A stretch of DNA of 64,000 bases from Parietaria judaica (GCA_954871525.1 OX940862.1:37068232-37132231); one strand, 5' to 3'; positions 1 to 12,369 are shown, numbered from the stretch's first letter. The notes: generated by a model not told the origin, from the letters alone. Numbers and translations are program-made.

Positions 1-1071
1 TACCTAAGTACTTTTTCCAAAAATAAAATAAAATAACTCAAGTATTAAGTTATATTGGGAGTTTAAGCTAAATATCCAACTTGATGCTTTAAAATTGACA
101 AAATAGTCAATGTTGAGTTAATATTTGTAAAATTTCCAATTAACCGTATTAACTATTATAAAAACAGTCATATATTAACCACTATAAATTTATAACCATA
201 TCAACTATTAATTTCGCAAACCTCGTGTAAATATGAATGTGGCTATTCATTATAATTTTGAGCAAGTACGCATGAAGGTTTTAAAAACATCGGTGTGCCC
301 ATGATATACCAATTAAAATAAGATACTAACGATGTTATAGACTTTGTCATGACAAGTATATCAATACACAGTAATGCAACGTATAAATATAAAAGAGATT
401 GAACGCGATATTTTGTACCCCATTATCCCTATTCTATATAATAGCGACAGATTTTTTTATTTTCTTTTCATGATAAAAGTGCTTGATATTTTTCAAAATT
501 GTAAAGTTCTCGACTTTTATAACATAAATCCACACAAAGTATTCACACAAACAAAAACACAATTTAAATGAAACACGACTGTATTGTACATACACATACA
601 CACAGAATTTTAATAGAAAAGGGAACTTTGAATGTTTGATTTGATTGTGTAGTGTTTTTTTTATATATTATTATTATTGTGATGAGCACACGTTCTTTGT
701 ATTTGTTGTGGTTATAGCACCAATTAAACTTTGCCTTGTTATCGTTTATACGACATTAATTCAATGATTAGTTCACACTCCCCGCGAGGAGTCCAAAGGA
801 ATACCACGTGAAAAAGTACTTATTATTGGTTAAATACCAGAAAAAAGGAATATTCATCTGTGGAAGCAATCAACAAACGTATATTAATATCATTGAACTC
901 GTAAAGTTTACAGAGTGAGCAAGTCACACAAACAAACAAATTTGTAATGCACAAAAAAAGAATAAAGAAGATTACAAATAACAAACACCCAAAAAAAAAA
1001 AGAAAAAAAAACACTCTATAAACATATTTTGACAAGTTTATGATCATATGTGAAATAGAAGTATTACAGAG
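1..1071. other. AT-rich intergenic sequence, no gene seen
   Basis: No convincing coding region was found. Short open frames here lack family features and are AT-rich. About 60-250 resembles 54820-55010 (see the repeat entries), so part of this stretch is a dispersed repeat. Confidence 0.5.
60..250. repeat. Dispersed repeat shared with 54820-55010
   Basis: Phrases such as ATCCAACTTGATGCTTT, AAAATTGACAAAATAG and TTAATATTTGTAAAAT recur in the same order at 54825-55000, inside an intron of the second BRCA1-like copy. Both blocks end near an AATATGAATGTGGC-like stretch. The type of mobile element was not determined. Confidence 0.6.
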
Positions 1072-2835
1072 TTATGCTTCGGCACGGCCCGCGTTCAAAG
1101 CTCTCTCCAACCTCGTCGCAAACGGGGTATCGTGCCAATTCACCCTTTTGTCCTGCAAATTCCCGAAAACTCGAATCAGAAATTCACCAAACACCTATAT
1201 TCTCCTCGTAGCATTTCCGAGAAAAAATCTTACTTCCAATGTACCTCTCTGTACTTGCTGGTCGTGTTCGGTATTCCTTTAAACGAGGTAGTTGAACCAA
1301 GATCCTTTTCATGGTTCCAGTGGGTCCCAACCGTCCCGATCAAGGGCATATCATCAGGGCTTCGGCTCGGCGACTTCCTCGGCGAAGACGTAGCTGAGAA
1401 GTGTCGAATTTCGTCAACTGTTAGTGCGCCTAAAATTGGCCTCTCCTCCAGAGATCTCACTGAGTTTGATCCTTGAGACGTTGCTCTGTCCGGAGAATGA
1501 GAATCGAAAGCAAACGAGGTTGTCTTGTTAACTGGTTTGGTCTCCGGCGTGACCAGCCAGGTTGAAAGGCTAGCATCGACCGCCATTTCTTGCTTCGGTT
1601 TAACAGTTTGATCTGTTCGAGACTTGATAATTAGCTCTGAGCTGAACGAAATCCTTGACTCTTGGTCTAATGAGAAGTTCTCTTTCTGAGGCCTCGTTTT
1701 CGTGGAGCGTTTTGCTTTGACGGCTTTCCATTGTGTAAGGTTTTCAACTGGGTTTAGCACCGAGTGGACGTAACAGCTCCGATCTCGAGCATTACGATTT
1801 GCGTCAGGCAAAACCGACACAGTGGCAGGACTATTCACCTCCTCGCTAACTCTCTTCTGCTCAGCAATCTCATCCTCATACTCCATCTCTCCATCACCGT
1901 GTTCTTCATCTTCATCGTCCTCGTCCTCGTCATCGAGATCGCTATAGCCGAAATCCGATTCTTCCTCTTCATCGTCACTATCTCTGCAATTCTGGTACCG
2001 ATGGTTTGGAGGGTACGACACCAAGCTCGAGGAATTGGAGCTCTCGTCGGAGGAAGACTTAGCCACACTTGACTTCGCTAAGTCTCTTCTCTCCTCCTTC
2101 CCTTCAAGATCATCACTTTCTGGCAATGGATTTAATGCTTCATGGACAGGAACAGGATCGTAGGTCCTCACGTTCGAATCGAATGTCACTTTCTTCCTCG
2201 GACTGGAGTTAGGTCGCTCGTTGACGTTCTCCCTACATCCAAAAACAGTACAAATCTTAGAGATACTATCAATTTCCAAAGACACCATAAATGGAAACTT
2301 ATGTTTCGAAATTCAATCACTCACCGGACTTCCGGAACCGACCCAACCGGCTCCTCTACCTCGCTCAGCACAGCCGGTTCCACCGATTGCACTGCCTTGA
2401 AGCTCGCCAATCTCTGAGACGGTTTCAAAATTTCGTCAGGGATAGAAAAACCAAACCCTAATAGGAATCAACTGACTTCACAGAACCCCACTAACCAGAT
2501 ACGGAAAGTAATATCAAAGCATAAAAGTGATGAACAATAAATCAATTCGAGGATTAACAAGATTCCCAAAGTAGCTTCAAAGCCCTAGCTTCACTGCACA
2601 ACCAAATAAGGAAACACCGAACAAAATTTCTCGCTCTTTCCGAGCAACCAAACAAACAAACGGCTAGAAAAGGAAACTAAGAAGAAACACGCATTCCATC
2701 AATTCCTTCCAAGCTCGCGATTCGAGAGAGACTCACCTGGTGATCCCGAGGCTGAACCTGGTTATGGTTCCTGTACTTCCTGCGATTGTGGTCATTCTTC
2801 TTCGAGGTGCCGAAACACGCAAGGAAGCAGCCCAT
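1072..2835 (-). CDS. JASON-like protein (4 exons, reconstructed)
   Basis: The four exons are 2737-2835, 2325-2413, 1245-2232 and 1072-1152. All joints have GT/AG signals, and the lengths (99+89+988+81) give 418 codons plus stop. The N-terminus MGCFLACFGTSKK is rich in Cys and Gly after the Met, which could support lipid modification. It is followed by a KKVTFDSNVRTYDP motif, a long acidic Asp/Glu stretch, ILGALTVDE, GIPNTTSKYRE, and a C-terminus VNWHDTPFATRLERAL. This motif order is what I remember of the plant JASON family. Arabidopsis JASON is needed for meiosis II spindle and organelle-band organisation; that function is family knowledge and is not visible here. The last exon is essential: without it the frame runs into an intron and ends four residues after REV. 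The member may be a somatic paralogue rather than JASON itself. Confidence 0.72.
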
Positions 2836-3294
2836 CGAGGTCGATCTCCTTGCTTTCTATCGAAGGAAATGGCAATGGAGATTAGGGTTTAGAGGACGGA
2901 ATCGTTCATGGCCGAAGGGTGAAATACAGAGTCGGAGACGAGAGAGACAGAGGAGCGCTTGGGGGGAAAGAAAGAGAAAGGTAGGGTCAAAACGGTCATA
3001 TTTTGAAGTTTCTAATTCCAGTGGGGTTTTACTTTCCCTTTTGTTTTTTGTTTTTTTATTTTTATTTTTACACAAGTGACCGTTGGAGTTCATGATTGTG
3101 TTGAGCACAGCTGTAATCTTTTTTCAATTATTTTTTGGGAGCTTGGGATTGTTGTAGATTGTAATAAAGTTGTTTTGGGGGTCGAATGTGCATGTTGTTC
3201 TGATTCTTGGGCCCACGTGATCGTTTTAGATTTTTTTTTTATATAATGAGTAATTTTAGGCCTTTAAATAAAACTCGCAAATGCTCGAGCGTTT
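2836..3294. promoter_or_regulatory. Upstream region of the JASON-like gene
   Basis: This is the 5' flank and probable 5' UTR of the minus-strand gene ending at 2835. On the minus strand the first ~100 bases are rich in CT (CTCTGTCTCTCTCGTCTCC-like), typical of plant leaders. No clear TATA box was recognised. Confidence 0.35.
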
Positions 3295-3302
3295 GCTCTC
3301 AG

Positions 3303-3607
3303 TAGAGCTGCAAGCCACGACGGGGAGGGACAGATCGCGACCCGTCGCGACGGGCGCCGGTGAATCGCGACGCGTCGCGATTCAGCCGCCAAAATCGCGA
3401 ACCATCGCAATTCTCCCCCGTCGTGGCGATGCTCTCTCTCCCTCCCCTTCTCTCTCTCTCTGTCTCACATATTTTCTCTCTCTCTCTCTCTCTCTCGCCA
3501 TCGCGACGCATCGCGAGCTGCACCACCGCGACGCGTCGCGACGTGACTGTTGGCGAACTCCCGCGATTACATCGCGACGGGTCGCGACGTCGCCAACAAC
3601 AGCTCTA
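3303..3607. mobile_element. GC-rich hAT-like MITE with 8-bp target duplication
   Basis: The termini are TAGAGCTG (3303-3310) and CAGCTCTA (3600-3607), exact inverted repeats. They are flanked by GCTCTCAG (3295-3302) and GCTCTGAG (3608-3615), an 8-bp target duplication with one mismatch, the size used by hAT elements. The 305-bp body has no transposase. It holds repeated TCGCGACSCGTCGCGA palindromes, an inner inverted pair (GCCACGACGGGG near 3312 and its complement near 3415-3427) and a CT microsatellite (3430-3495). Confidence 0.8.
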
Positions 3608-3615
3608 GCTCTGAG

Positions 3616-4790
3616 TGACTTGTAAACGACATTCAAGGGGATTCAATCTCTCTTTTATTTTAATGAGATATGTTTTCTTTCTAATAAATAATAAATAAAT
3701 AAAAACCCGCAAATGCGGGTTCTTAACCAAAACCGGACCGAATCCGGTTTAAAAAAAAACGCAATTAATAAGAGTGAAACATGATCAAATCATATATAAC
3801 AAGCAGCTTCAATTATAGTAGATAATTAATGATTTTTTTAAAATATTTTATCCTAAATTTTTCATAATATTGAGTATTTTTGCTACTAACAAAATGAATT
3901 TCCTGATTGTTGGTTTCCTCTTTTGATTTCTCGTCGTTTATTTTTATTCAACAAAATTTTCTTCTTAATTCAACAGTATTTTGTCTTCTTATAATTTTAT
4001 TTGTATGCAGTGGAGAAAATAAAGTTAGTTACTTGTTCATGCATTGCTGTACTTTAGGACTTATAGGAGTAGTTGATCCTTTTTTCTTTTTTTCACTTGT
4101 AAAGCTTGTCGTTTTTAAGAAGCTCGTTTAAAGTGTACTAAACCTAACTTTATTGTTTTGTTAGTACAATGTCGTTTTCTTTACTTGTCGTTTCTGCTCA
4201 GTCTCTTCATAATATTGTCGTAGATAGATCTAATTAATAGAAATTTTAGTTTATACAGTAGAAATAGTGTTAAAATTGTTATATAAACTTCATTAATGTT
4301 CTAAATTTTAAACTGCACGGTTTGTTTTCTAAAATGACATTTTTTTTTCTCACTTGTGAAACTTTTTCTTGAGGAAGCGAAGATCGATGATTTATATCGG
4401 TATTCTATAACTAATGAAGCTAATCATATTACCGATATTGGTAATTATCAACAACGAGAAAAATAATTAAATTTCATTAATATTAGTTATCAATATATTG
4501 CACATGCCCAATATGTTTTCACGTGCGAGAAGGAAATAACCATTTCAATGAAGATGTAGGGTGATCTTTTTCACTTCTAAATCCTAATTTTATTTCGGGT
4601 GAAACACATGAATTATAGTTTATATGTGTAAACAGTCACGAGGATACTTCCTCGAGTTTAAAGAGAGGAGTTCGGGTTTAGTCTCTTTATGTGTTAAGCA
4701 TCAATAAGAAGGCAGTGAAAATGGCTTCAATAACAAAATTAAGAATCAAAATCATCACTCTGAGACTGTCATGGTCATTTAATGGGCGTA
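3616..4790. other. AT-rich intergenic sequence with a small hairpin
   Basis: No gene was recognised. At 3703-3722 the sequence AACCCGCAAATGCGGGTT forms a short hairpin, followed by a second inverted AACCGG...CCGGTTT at 3728-3752. The remainder is AT-rich. Confidence 0.4.
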
Positions 4791-4869
4791 CGATTCCTTA
4801 CACACACCGGCCGACAATGCTTCGGCCTCGTTCACTGCAAATGGTCGTGCATTTCTGACACATCCTCGC

Positions 4870-5215
4870 TGGCCTTCTTTGGTTACTATATTCCTCCTCG
4901 AGCACCTTCCTCACTGATCCATCTCCCCGAGCATCTTCCTCGCTGATCAATCCCCTCGAGCATCTTCCTCTGCGATCAATCCCCTCGAGCATCTTCCTCG
5001 CTGATCAATCCCCTTGAGCATTTTCCTCGAGCATCTTCCTCTCTGATCAATCCATTCGAGCATCTTCCTCGAGAATCTTCGTCGATGATCAATCACCTCA
5101 AGCATTTTCCTCGAGATCCTTCCTCGCTGGTCAACCTCCTCGAGCGCCTTCCTCGCTGGTCTAGCCACTCGAGTAACCTCTTTGATCATCTTCCTCGACC
5201 TTCTCCCTCGAGCGG
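4870..5215. repeat. Minisatellite of CTCGAGCATCTTCCTCG-type units
   Basis: About a dozen imperfect units of 24-36 bp read (CTCGAGCATCTTCCTCG)(CTGATCAATCCC). They leave an open frame on the minus strand, but its repetitive Arg/Lys-rich translation looks like a by-product. The wording resembles the CTTCCTCGATGAGGTTTTCCCTCGAAGAGG stretch inside the intact Gypsy element at 12420-12470, so this is probably part of an old related element. Confidence 0.65.
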
Positions 5216-5289
5216 CATCGTCCGCTCCTTCGGAATGGCTGCGACATCGCAAGCCCTCCCTTATCGGAGCCTTCCCTCGCTACTATCCG

Positions 5290-5356
5290 ACGTCATTTCA
5301 TCCCTCACGACACGGGTAATGTTGAGGAAGGATAGGACAAGATTCGACCTCAACAA
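5290..5356. mobile_element. Relic LTR terminus related to the 11.6-24.3 kb Gypsy element
   Basis: From ACGTCATTTCAT to the final CCTCAACA the sequence can be aligned with the end of the intact LTR (12222-12289): GACGTC/TACGTC, CACGACACGGGTAATG/AACGACAAAGGGTAGTG, then GGACAAGATTCGACCTCAACA/TGACAAAATCTGACCTTAACA. It looks like a diverged solo LTR or fragment; the other boundary was not found. Confidence 0.55.
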
Positions 5357-6387
5357 TAAGTTTATTTTTTTCTCGCTTTCCATGTGATTATAATGTATAT
5401 CGGTCTCTCAAATGTAACTTAAAACAAACTAGAAACATGAACGCATACATTTGATGATCATACGAGAAGATTTTCAGAGCAAAAAAAAAAAAGCATTCAA
5501 ATACGGGGCTAGTAGCCCGAACTCGAGATAACTTTGTGTGCTAACTTTCATCCATTGGTTTACTAACGAGCTTTTGGCTATTGACACACGATTCTCTATT
5601 TTTCTTCTTCTTATTTTGTTATTGAAACTTTTATTACTTTAAATCATCTATTCTAGCTCTCTCTCTATCTCTAAAATGCTGACTTATTAGTTTTTTACTT
5701 ATATTTAAATATAATCAATTCAAATTAATTTTTTAACAAATAGTTAAATCTAATCCTTACCATCAGAATGTAAGTTTTAGTTTTGTCGTTTCCCACAAGA
5801 AGAGACTGATGGTGAATGAACCAGGTGAGATTTTGTTGTATGCAGCCTGCAACGGAATGGAGACTCCCCCGGTAACTCTTTGTTAGAGAATCTCTAAATT
5901 TGTGAAGCTTTCATCTGTTCTGTTATTGGGTAACTAAATTTAATTAAATTTATCGTATTAATCTCGTAATCTGATGAGTCAATCAGTACGAAATTGATAA
6001 AAATACATTCAAACAACTCTTAAAATTTCACGTTTAATATATCAATTTTCACTTTTCTTTCTTTTTTTCTTTTACAAAAAGAAAAGAAAAGATTATTGTA
6101 AAAAATTAGAGTCCAATTACTCGTACAAAGATTTCCAAAATGAAGCGAGCAGAAGACAAAACTCGAAAGCCGACAAAACTCCCACTTCAAACTAAAACGA
6201 TGTCGTGCAGTTGGTGAACCTCCATCCGACGCCGTTTAGCAAACCCTAACATCTATTTTCCCCCTCGCGCTTTCCCTCTTCTTCTCTCCTCTCTCTCTAC
6301 AGTCGTTAGAGAGAGAATCTCAAGCAAACGGATTCAGTCATCATCAATCGCATTCCTTCGAGACCGGAGCTCGAGAGAAGCTCAGCC
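5357..6387. promoter_or_regulatory. Upstream region and 5' leader of the RNA-binding protein gene
   Basis: The distal part is AT-rich. Near the gene, AAACCCTAAC at 6241-6250 matches the plant telo-box found upstream of many highly expressed translation and RNA-processing genes. It is followed by a CT-rich leader (6255-6300). No TATA box was seen, consistent with a housekeeping-type promoter. The start codon at 6388 sits in GCCATGG, a good plant initiation context. Confidence 0.5.
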
Positions 6388-9182
6388 ATGGAGTCGGACG
6401 AAGGAAAGCTCTTCATCGGAGGAATAGCGTGGGACACGACCGAGGACAAGCTCAGCGAGTACTTCGGCCAGTACGGCGAGGTCGTGCAGACCGTTATCAT
6501 GCGCGACAAGACCACCGGTCGCCCAAGGGGCTTCGGCTTCGTCGTCTTCTCCGATCCCTCCGTCCTCGACATCGTCCTCAACGACAAGCACACCATCGAC
6601 GGCCGTACGGTCAGTGCTCTCACTCTCGCCATTGATTGCTTTCGCGTTCTTCGTAGTTGAGCTGAAACGAAATGGAGAAACGTTTCGTTTCGGAACTGTC
6701 CAATTAGGTTATGTACTTGATGTTGTTCATGGAGTTTCAATTGCTGTTAAGAAACCATGTTAGGTTAGACTGTCGTGTTCCTGTCTTTGCCTGGATTTAT
6801 GTTAGTTGCCGTTTCGGCCGAGCCCGTTCGAAGTTGAGCTTACGTTGAGCCGCTGTCGTTGTAGAAAAAAATGACAGCCTTTTAGCGGTTTGTTGAAGTT
6901 CGTTTCCCATGAGGTTTTGCAGTTTATTGGGTATTTTTTGTTATCAAGTATTGGCTATTGGTAGATTGCTTAATTGTTCTTTATATATGAGTGTTGAAAA
7001 ACGATATTGTTAGTCGTGGCATGTTTTTCGTTTCGGAATTGTCCAATTAGGGTATGTCGCGAGCTAGTTAATCGATGTTGCTGATGGAGTTTCAAGTGTT
7101 GTTAAGAAACCCTGTTGCTTAGACTGTCGTGTTCCTGGGTTTATATTAGTTGCCGTTTCGGCCAAGCCCCTTCAAAGTTGAGCTTACATTAAGCCGTTAT
7201 CGTAGTTGAGAAAACGATGCCTTTTAGCGGTTTGCCGAAGATTGTTTTCCATGAGGTTTTACAGTTACACTTACACATTGGGTCTTTTTTGTTTTTAAGT
7301 ATTGGCTATTGGTTTCGACGTTAGATTGCTTGATTGTTCTTTATGTATAAGTTTTGAAAAATGATATCGGTAGTGGTGGTATGCTTTCGTTTTGGAATTG
7401 TAGGTAAGGGTATGCACTGCGGATTTTGTTATTTCTATTTAAGTTTGTTTGTTGAGGCTGTTAGTTGGGTTTCAAGTACTGTTAGGAAATCTACTCTTTT
7501 TTGTTTCGGAATTGTTTAATTAGGCTATGCACTGGGGTTAATGTTTTGTATTAAAGCTGCTTAGTTGATGCAGTTCCGGTAGTTTCAAGTGGTTTTAGTT
7601 CAACCCTAGAGTTCCCCTAAAAAAAAAGGTCAACCCTAGAGTTCCTTTCTTTCCCGTTGGTGTTAATAGTCTACGTTTTTTTTTTCTTCCATTTAGCAAA
7701 GCCCGTTTGAAGTTGCACTTTTTGTAAAGTACAAAAGATGATGTTTTGCAGTGTTTTAGCTAAGTCTTGATAGTTTTTCAATTGTTAAATCTTTTTTCCG
7801 TATCTTTGAACTTCTTCTTCTTTTTTTTTTCTTCTTTTTTTATTGACTTGGGGGTTTTTGTTGAATGACAGATTTGATCTTCGATTTTGTATGATTTGTC
7901 CGAACTATGCAAATAGAGCTCTTAAACTTATTAGCTATATCAGCTCGGGTCTCAGGGTGAATATTTTTTTTCACACAACTCTGATTTCGGATGACATCAG
8001 CAGTAGAAAACAGCTGATACACCAAGTCTGCTATTTTTTACTCCTTGCTCGTGTTTTCATGCTTTATCCTGTTTTATATGTTTGCCTTTAGTTGTATCTA
8101 TATGCGGTATCTTAAGGTTGCGAACTTTGGTTCCACAGGTGGAGGCGAAGAGGGCTTTGTCGAGAGATGAGCAGCAGACTTCATCGAAATCCGGAAACCT
8201 CTCTTCGGGTAGAAGCTCCAGTGGCGGCGGTGGCGGAGGAAACTTCAAGACTAAGAAGATTTTCGTCGGAGGGCTTCCTCCCACATTGTCAGAGGAGACG
8301 TTCCGTCAGTTTTTCGAGGTTTTCGGCCAAGTAACAGACGTAGTGATAATGTACGACCAGAACACTCAGCGGCCTCGTGGCTTTGGTTTCATAACATTCG
8401 ATACCGAGGATGCGGTCGATAGAGTGCTGCACAAGAATTTCCACGAATTGAACGGCAAGTCCGTAGAGGTTAAACGGGCCCTCCCTAAGGATGCAAACCC
8501 GAGCGGAGGTGGTGGTGGCAGCCGAGGCGGCAGCTACCAGAGTTACTCCGGTGCTAGCTCAAACTCATTTGACGGAAGGATGGACAGCAACAGATACATA
8601 CAACCTCAATCTGCCGGAGCTGGGTTTCCTCCGTATTCTGGCTATGGTGCACCGAGCTACGGCTACGGGGCAGCCAACGCCGCAGTTGGCTACGGCGGGT
8701 ACGGTGGTTACGGCGCCGGATTCGCTGCTCCGGGAGGATCCTACGGAAACCCGAATGCCCCTAATGCTGCTTACATCAGCGGTGTACCCGGAGCGATGAA
8801 GAACAACTGGGCGGGCCAGTCCCCTGCGGGATACGGCACTGCTGGATATGGAGCCGCCGGCGCTTGGGGCGCTGCAGGAGCAGGCGGTGCCGCTCCAGCT
8901 CCCCGAGGTCAGTCACCGAGTGGTGCATCTGGATACGGTAATCAGGGATACAGTGGCTACAACAATTACAGCGGAAGTTACGGACCTTACGCCGGCGCAT
9001 ACGGGCCATCCGGTGGCCGGACGCCGAATAGCGGTTCCGGAGGAGAGCAGCAAGGTGGCGGCGGGGGATACTCCAGCGGTGGCGGATATGGTGACAACAA
9101 CGGGAGTTCCGGGTACTCAAATGCAGGGTGGAGATCGGAGGCTCCGGGAGGCTATGGCGGTGCTCAGTCGAGACCGGTTTAG
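6388..9182 (+). CDS. Two-RRM glycine-rich hnRNP-like RNA-binding protein
   Basis: Exons 6388-6609 and 8139-9182 join in frame (donor ACG|GTCAGT, acceptor CCACAG|GTG) to give 421 residues. RRM1 starts at residue 6 with RNP2 LFIGGI and RNP1 RGFGFVVF, and its last strand (TVEAKRAL) spans the splice. RRM2 follows at about residues 107-185 with RNP2 IFVGGL and RNP1 RGFGFITF, ending VEVKRALP. From about residue 190 to the end is a low-complexity tail rich in Gly, Tyr, Ser and Ala (GYGGYGGYG-like), as in prion-like hnRNP tails. This order matches plant hnRNP1/RNP1-type nuclear RNA-binding proteins; a role in mRNA processing or transport is inferred from the family. The gene looks intact. Confidence 0.9.
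6665..7700 (+). repeat. Degenerate ~350-bp tandem repeats inside the RNA-binding protein intron
   Basis: Blocks beginning CGTTTCGGAACTGTCCAATTAGG recur at about 6673, 7025, 7387 (as GTTTTGGAATTGTAGGTAAGG) and 7504. The first two are full units of about 350 bp, sharing GGAGTTTCAA, GACTGTCGTGTTCCTG, TTAGTTGCCGTTTCGGCC, CTTTTAGCGGTTTG, ATGAGGTTTT and TATTGGCTATTGG. The third and fourth are shorter. The repeats account for most of the 1529-bp intron (6610-8138). Confidence 0.8.
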
Positions 9183-10970
9183 CTTTGGCGGGTTCGAAAG
9201 GTTTTGGCCTCGTAGTGCGGAATTGTTGGATTGATCTTATTGTGAGTGGCGATTTGCGCTTGTATGCTGTTTTATTATTAGGATTGATGATCGGAAGAGT
9301 AGAAATATTTGCAGGCAGAAGTAGCATTGTTTATGTGGAGATTCTCATGCTTATACATTGTGTGCTTGAGTTGTTACTATATTTGGAGCCCCAAAGCCTA
9401 TTCTTCCTTTCTTTTTTGCTTACGTTTTCTTACGACGACCGCGGTGACTAAAGAAAGAAAAAAAAGAACTTTTAACGTAAGTATTTATTTAGATGTATTA
9501 TTTTGTATCTTGATGTATAATACATTATACGCACACATTAAAATGGAGAGGTATTAGTACTTGCTGATATTATGAGGTGTTGTCTTTAAGTGAATATAGT
9601 TCGGGACCGGCATCTGTTATCTGAATCGATATATATATATATATATATATATATCATAAAATGTATTGAATAATATATATTTTTTAGAAAAGTTTAATAA
9701 CCGGATCTGGTTAACTGGTTTCATAATCGACACTGGTTTCAAAACAGGTTTAGGTTATTGAAACCAGTTATTAGATTTTGATAACTGAAAATTCACCCTT
9801 TTTTTTTAAAAATAAGTTAAGATTATTAAAATATTAATAAATGGAATCACGTTATGAATACTAAATATACTAAATAGTTATGAATACTACTAAATAGTGA
9901 AAAAAAAAAAAAAATTGAAGAATAATTTTTAAGTATTAGTAACTTGTAGAATAAAAAATTAAACGGGTATTCTCGAAACAACGTGAATTCCTCACGCACC
10001 AGATCTCAAATAGTCATTCGTTTGCCTTGTTATGACACCAAAGTCCAAGTCTCCCACATAAAATAAGGCATTAAATTGTGATAGTTATTGATCAAAGTCG
10101 TTCTTAATTTATATCCAGTCACTGTTTCTTTCTTGTACTGCTCATAACAATGGTCAACTTTAATTAAGCCAATTTGTGCTATTAATTATATCGTCTTTAA
10201 ATAATAATACTAAAAAATCAATGAAGATCCGATTATTATTTTTATAATGGAGCAAAATAATTTAGCTCAAAGGTCGGACAATGTAACTTATTTGCAAGTT
10301 CTTTCCGAGTTTAATCATTATTAAGAAAAAAACTATATATCTTTTTTTAAGTTATTGGTCCTTTTATTATAAGGATATTCAGATTTCAGATTTGATTTTA
10401 ACCGAACCAGAAATAACATAAGTAGTCAATTTTTATATAATTTTTGTGTTGATCGGATTCGGACCTTTTTGTTTTTAAAGTAGCGGAAATCATTAATCTT
10501 TCAAAATTTTACAGTAAATTTAGTTTTTTGACCGTCCATTAACAAAAATGCCATGACTTTTAATTTAAAAAGAAACAAAAACATCTTATTAGTATATAGG
10601 TTATTTTATCCAACTTAAAAAAATAAAATAAAAAAAATCACCAGATAATAATTTAAAATATTATTGTCTATAAGTTGTAATCAAATGCGTCAACGGGTGC
10701 CCATATTCTTTTCATTTGCGGAAGAAATATCAAAATTAAGTTAGAACAGCAGCTCGTTCGAGTTCTTATAAGAAATATAAATGATGAACCATTCTTGTTA
10801 AATAATGTCAATCGAGTAACAAATGTAAGCCGTCCCTCCAGTATTAATGTTTTTCAAATGAAATTGGACGGAGTTACTAGTTTACCGAACTTGTGTATTT
10901 TTCCACTGCAAAAAGAACCCGAATACTACCGGAATAGTTGATTATAACTTGAGTACTTTTACCGATATTA
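9183..10970. other. 3' flank of the RNA-binding protein gene and AT-rich intergenic DNA
   Basis: The first ~380 bases are probably 3' UTR. An (AT)n tract lies at 9629-9653. At 9695-9765 there are imperfect inverted and direct copies of AACTGGTTTCA/GAAACCAGTTA, possibly a small element. No gene was recognised. Confidence 0.45.
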
Positions 10971-10976
10971 TCAATG

Positions 10977-10987
10977 CTATATATACA
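10977..10987 (+). promoter_or_regulatory. Putative TATA box of NPF copy 1
   Basis: GCTATATATACAC lies about 55 bases before the start codon at 11039, which leaves room for a short leader. Confidence 0.5.
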
Positions 10988-11588
10988 CCCTTGAGTCATT
11001 GCTCATAGTCATTCGTAACAGTTACATAATTCCGAAAAATGTCACAGCTAGAAGAGAAAGAAAAAGGCAACGTAAGTGAAGATTACACTGATGGGACTGT
11101 GGATCTGAAAGGCAGGCCTATTCTCAGATCAAACACTGGAGGATGGAAGGCTTGCTCCTTCATTTTAGGTATTTTTCGAAATTAGCGATCACGGTTTTCC
11201 TCCGCCACGAGTGAGGGCCTGAAATTTGAATTCTTTGTTTGAGGGTACGACATGTTGGAAAGACTCGCCTTTCATGGCATAGCGTCGAACCTGGTGATCT
11301 ACCTCACGAGGGAGCTGCACCAAGGCACTGTCACGGCTTCGAACAACGTCACCAACTGGAGCGGCGTCATTTGGATGACCTCGATTCTCGGCGCCTACAT
11401 CGCCGACGCGCATCTCGGCCGATTCTGGACTTTTCTAATCTCGTCCTTCATATATCTCGCGGTGAACCTGGAATAATGATAGATATATATATTATATATA
11501 TGTAAAGTTTATTTTGATGAAAAATATCATTTTATTATGTATAAATTGAATCAAGGCAGATCAATCATTGGGGATACTTATTATCAAT

Positions 11589-11593
11589 ACGAT
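11589..11593. repeat. Target-site duplication ACGAT (left copy)
   Basis: ACGAT immediately precedes the left LTR. The same five bases follow the right LTR at 24335-24339. Confidence 0.93.
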
Positions 11594-12289
11594 TGTAGAG
11601 GGCGATTTTACTCACCGTGCAGTCACAAAGATAATCGAAAATAGTAGATAATTATAAATAATACGAATATCTCTGATTTATTATAATCCCGAGAGGACCC
11701 GGTTTCTTCCGTTTGGTAGCTCGGACAATCGAAGATTACTCACTCTTACCCCTTGGGAAGTCGAGAATACTACGAATAAGCAAACTCGAGGACTCAAAGA
11801 TTATTTCTCTCAAAACTCACGATAATAATGAAAGTACTGAATCCTGGATACTCCCTCTATTATGCTAAGTTTACATTCGTATATATAGGCTTGAAAAGTC
11901 TTCTAGAACATTCCTCAAATCTTGCTAGGGTTTCCTTCTGTTTCGCTATGATCGTGGTTGACTTCCTTATTTTGCGTTGGATATCCCACGAAATCTTTAA
12001 CCGAATAACCCAATCTTCCCTTCTTTCTCGCGATCTCGAATGAATATCTTTATACGATTAGGCTTTCTCGATGAACTTTCTCCGATGAGCTTCCTTTCTT
12101 GCAATGAGGTGTTGGGCTGGCTTGATCGGATGATGACTTTCCATGGGCTTCGCTTGTTGGGCCTTATTTCTTCTACTCCTTGATGGGCCTGAACTACTTA
12201 GGCAATCGTTCCCTTGTTTTTACGTCGTTTATTTCATAAACGACAAAGGGTAGTGTTAGGGAAAGATTTGACAAAATCTGACCTTAACA
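11594..12289 (-). repeat. 3' LTR (left in window)
   Basis: This LTR is 696 bp, TG...CA bounded. On the minus strand a TATA-like CTATATATAC lies at 11879-11888, the likely promoter in the LTR. Confidence 0.95.
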
Positions 12290-12308
12290 GTTAGTCCCCT
12301 ATTTTATC
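12290..12308 (-). other. Polypurine tract next to the 3' LTR
   Basis: On the minus strand the bases just before the LTR read AAAATAGGGGACTAAC, the expected position and composition for plus-strand priming. Confidence 0.7.
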
Positions 12309-12369
12309 GAGTGTGAAGCAGTTGATAAAATAAAACAGGATTTATCTCCGATAAGGTTTTGTCCGATGA

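Noticed and set aside
4798..5252. Arg/Lys-rich minus-strand frames across the CTCGAG minisatellite
   Set aside because: The periodic translation follows the DNA repeat; there is no start context or homology.
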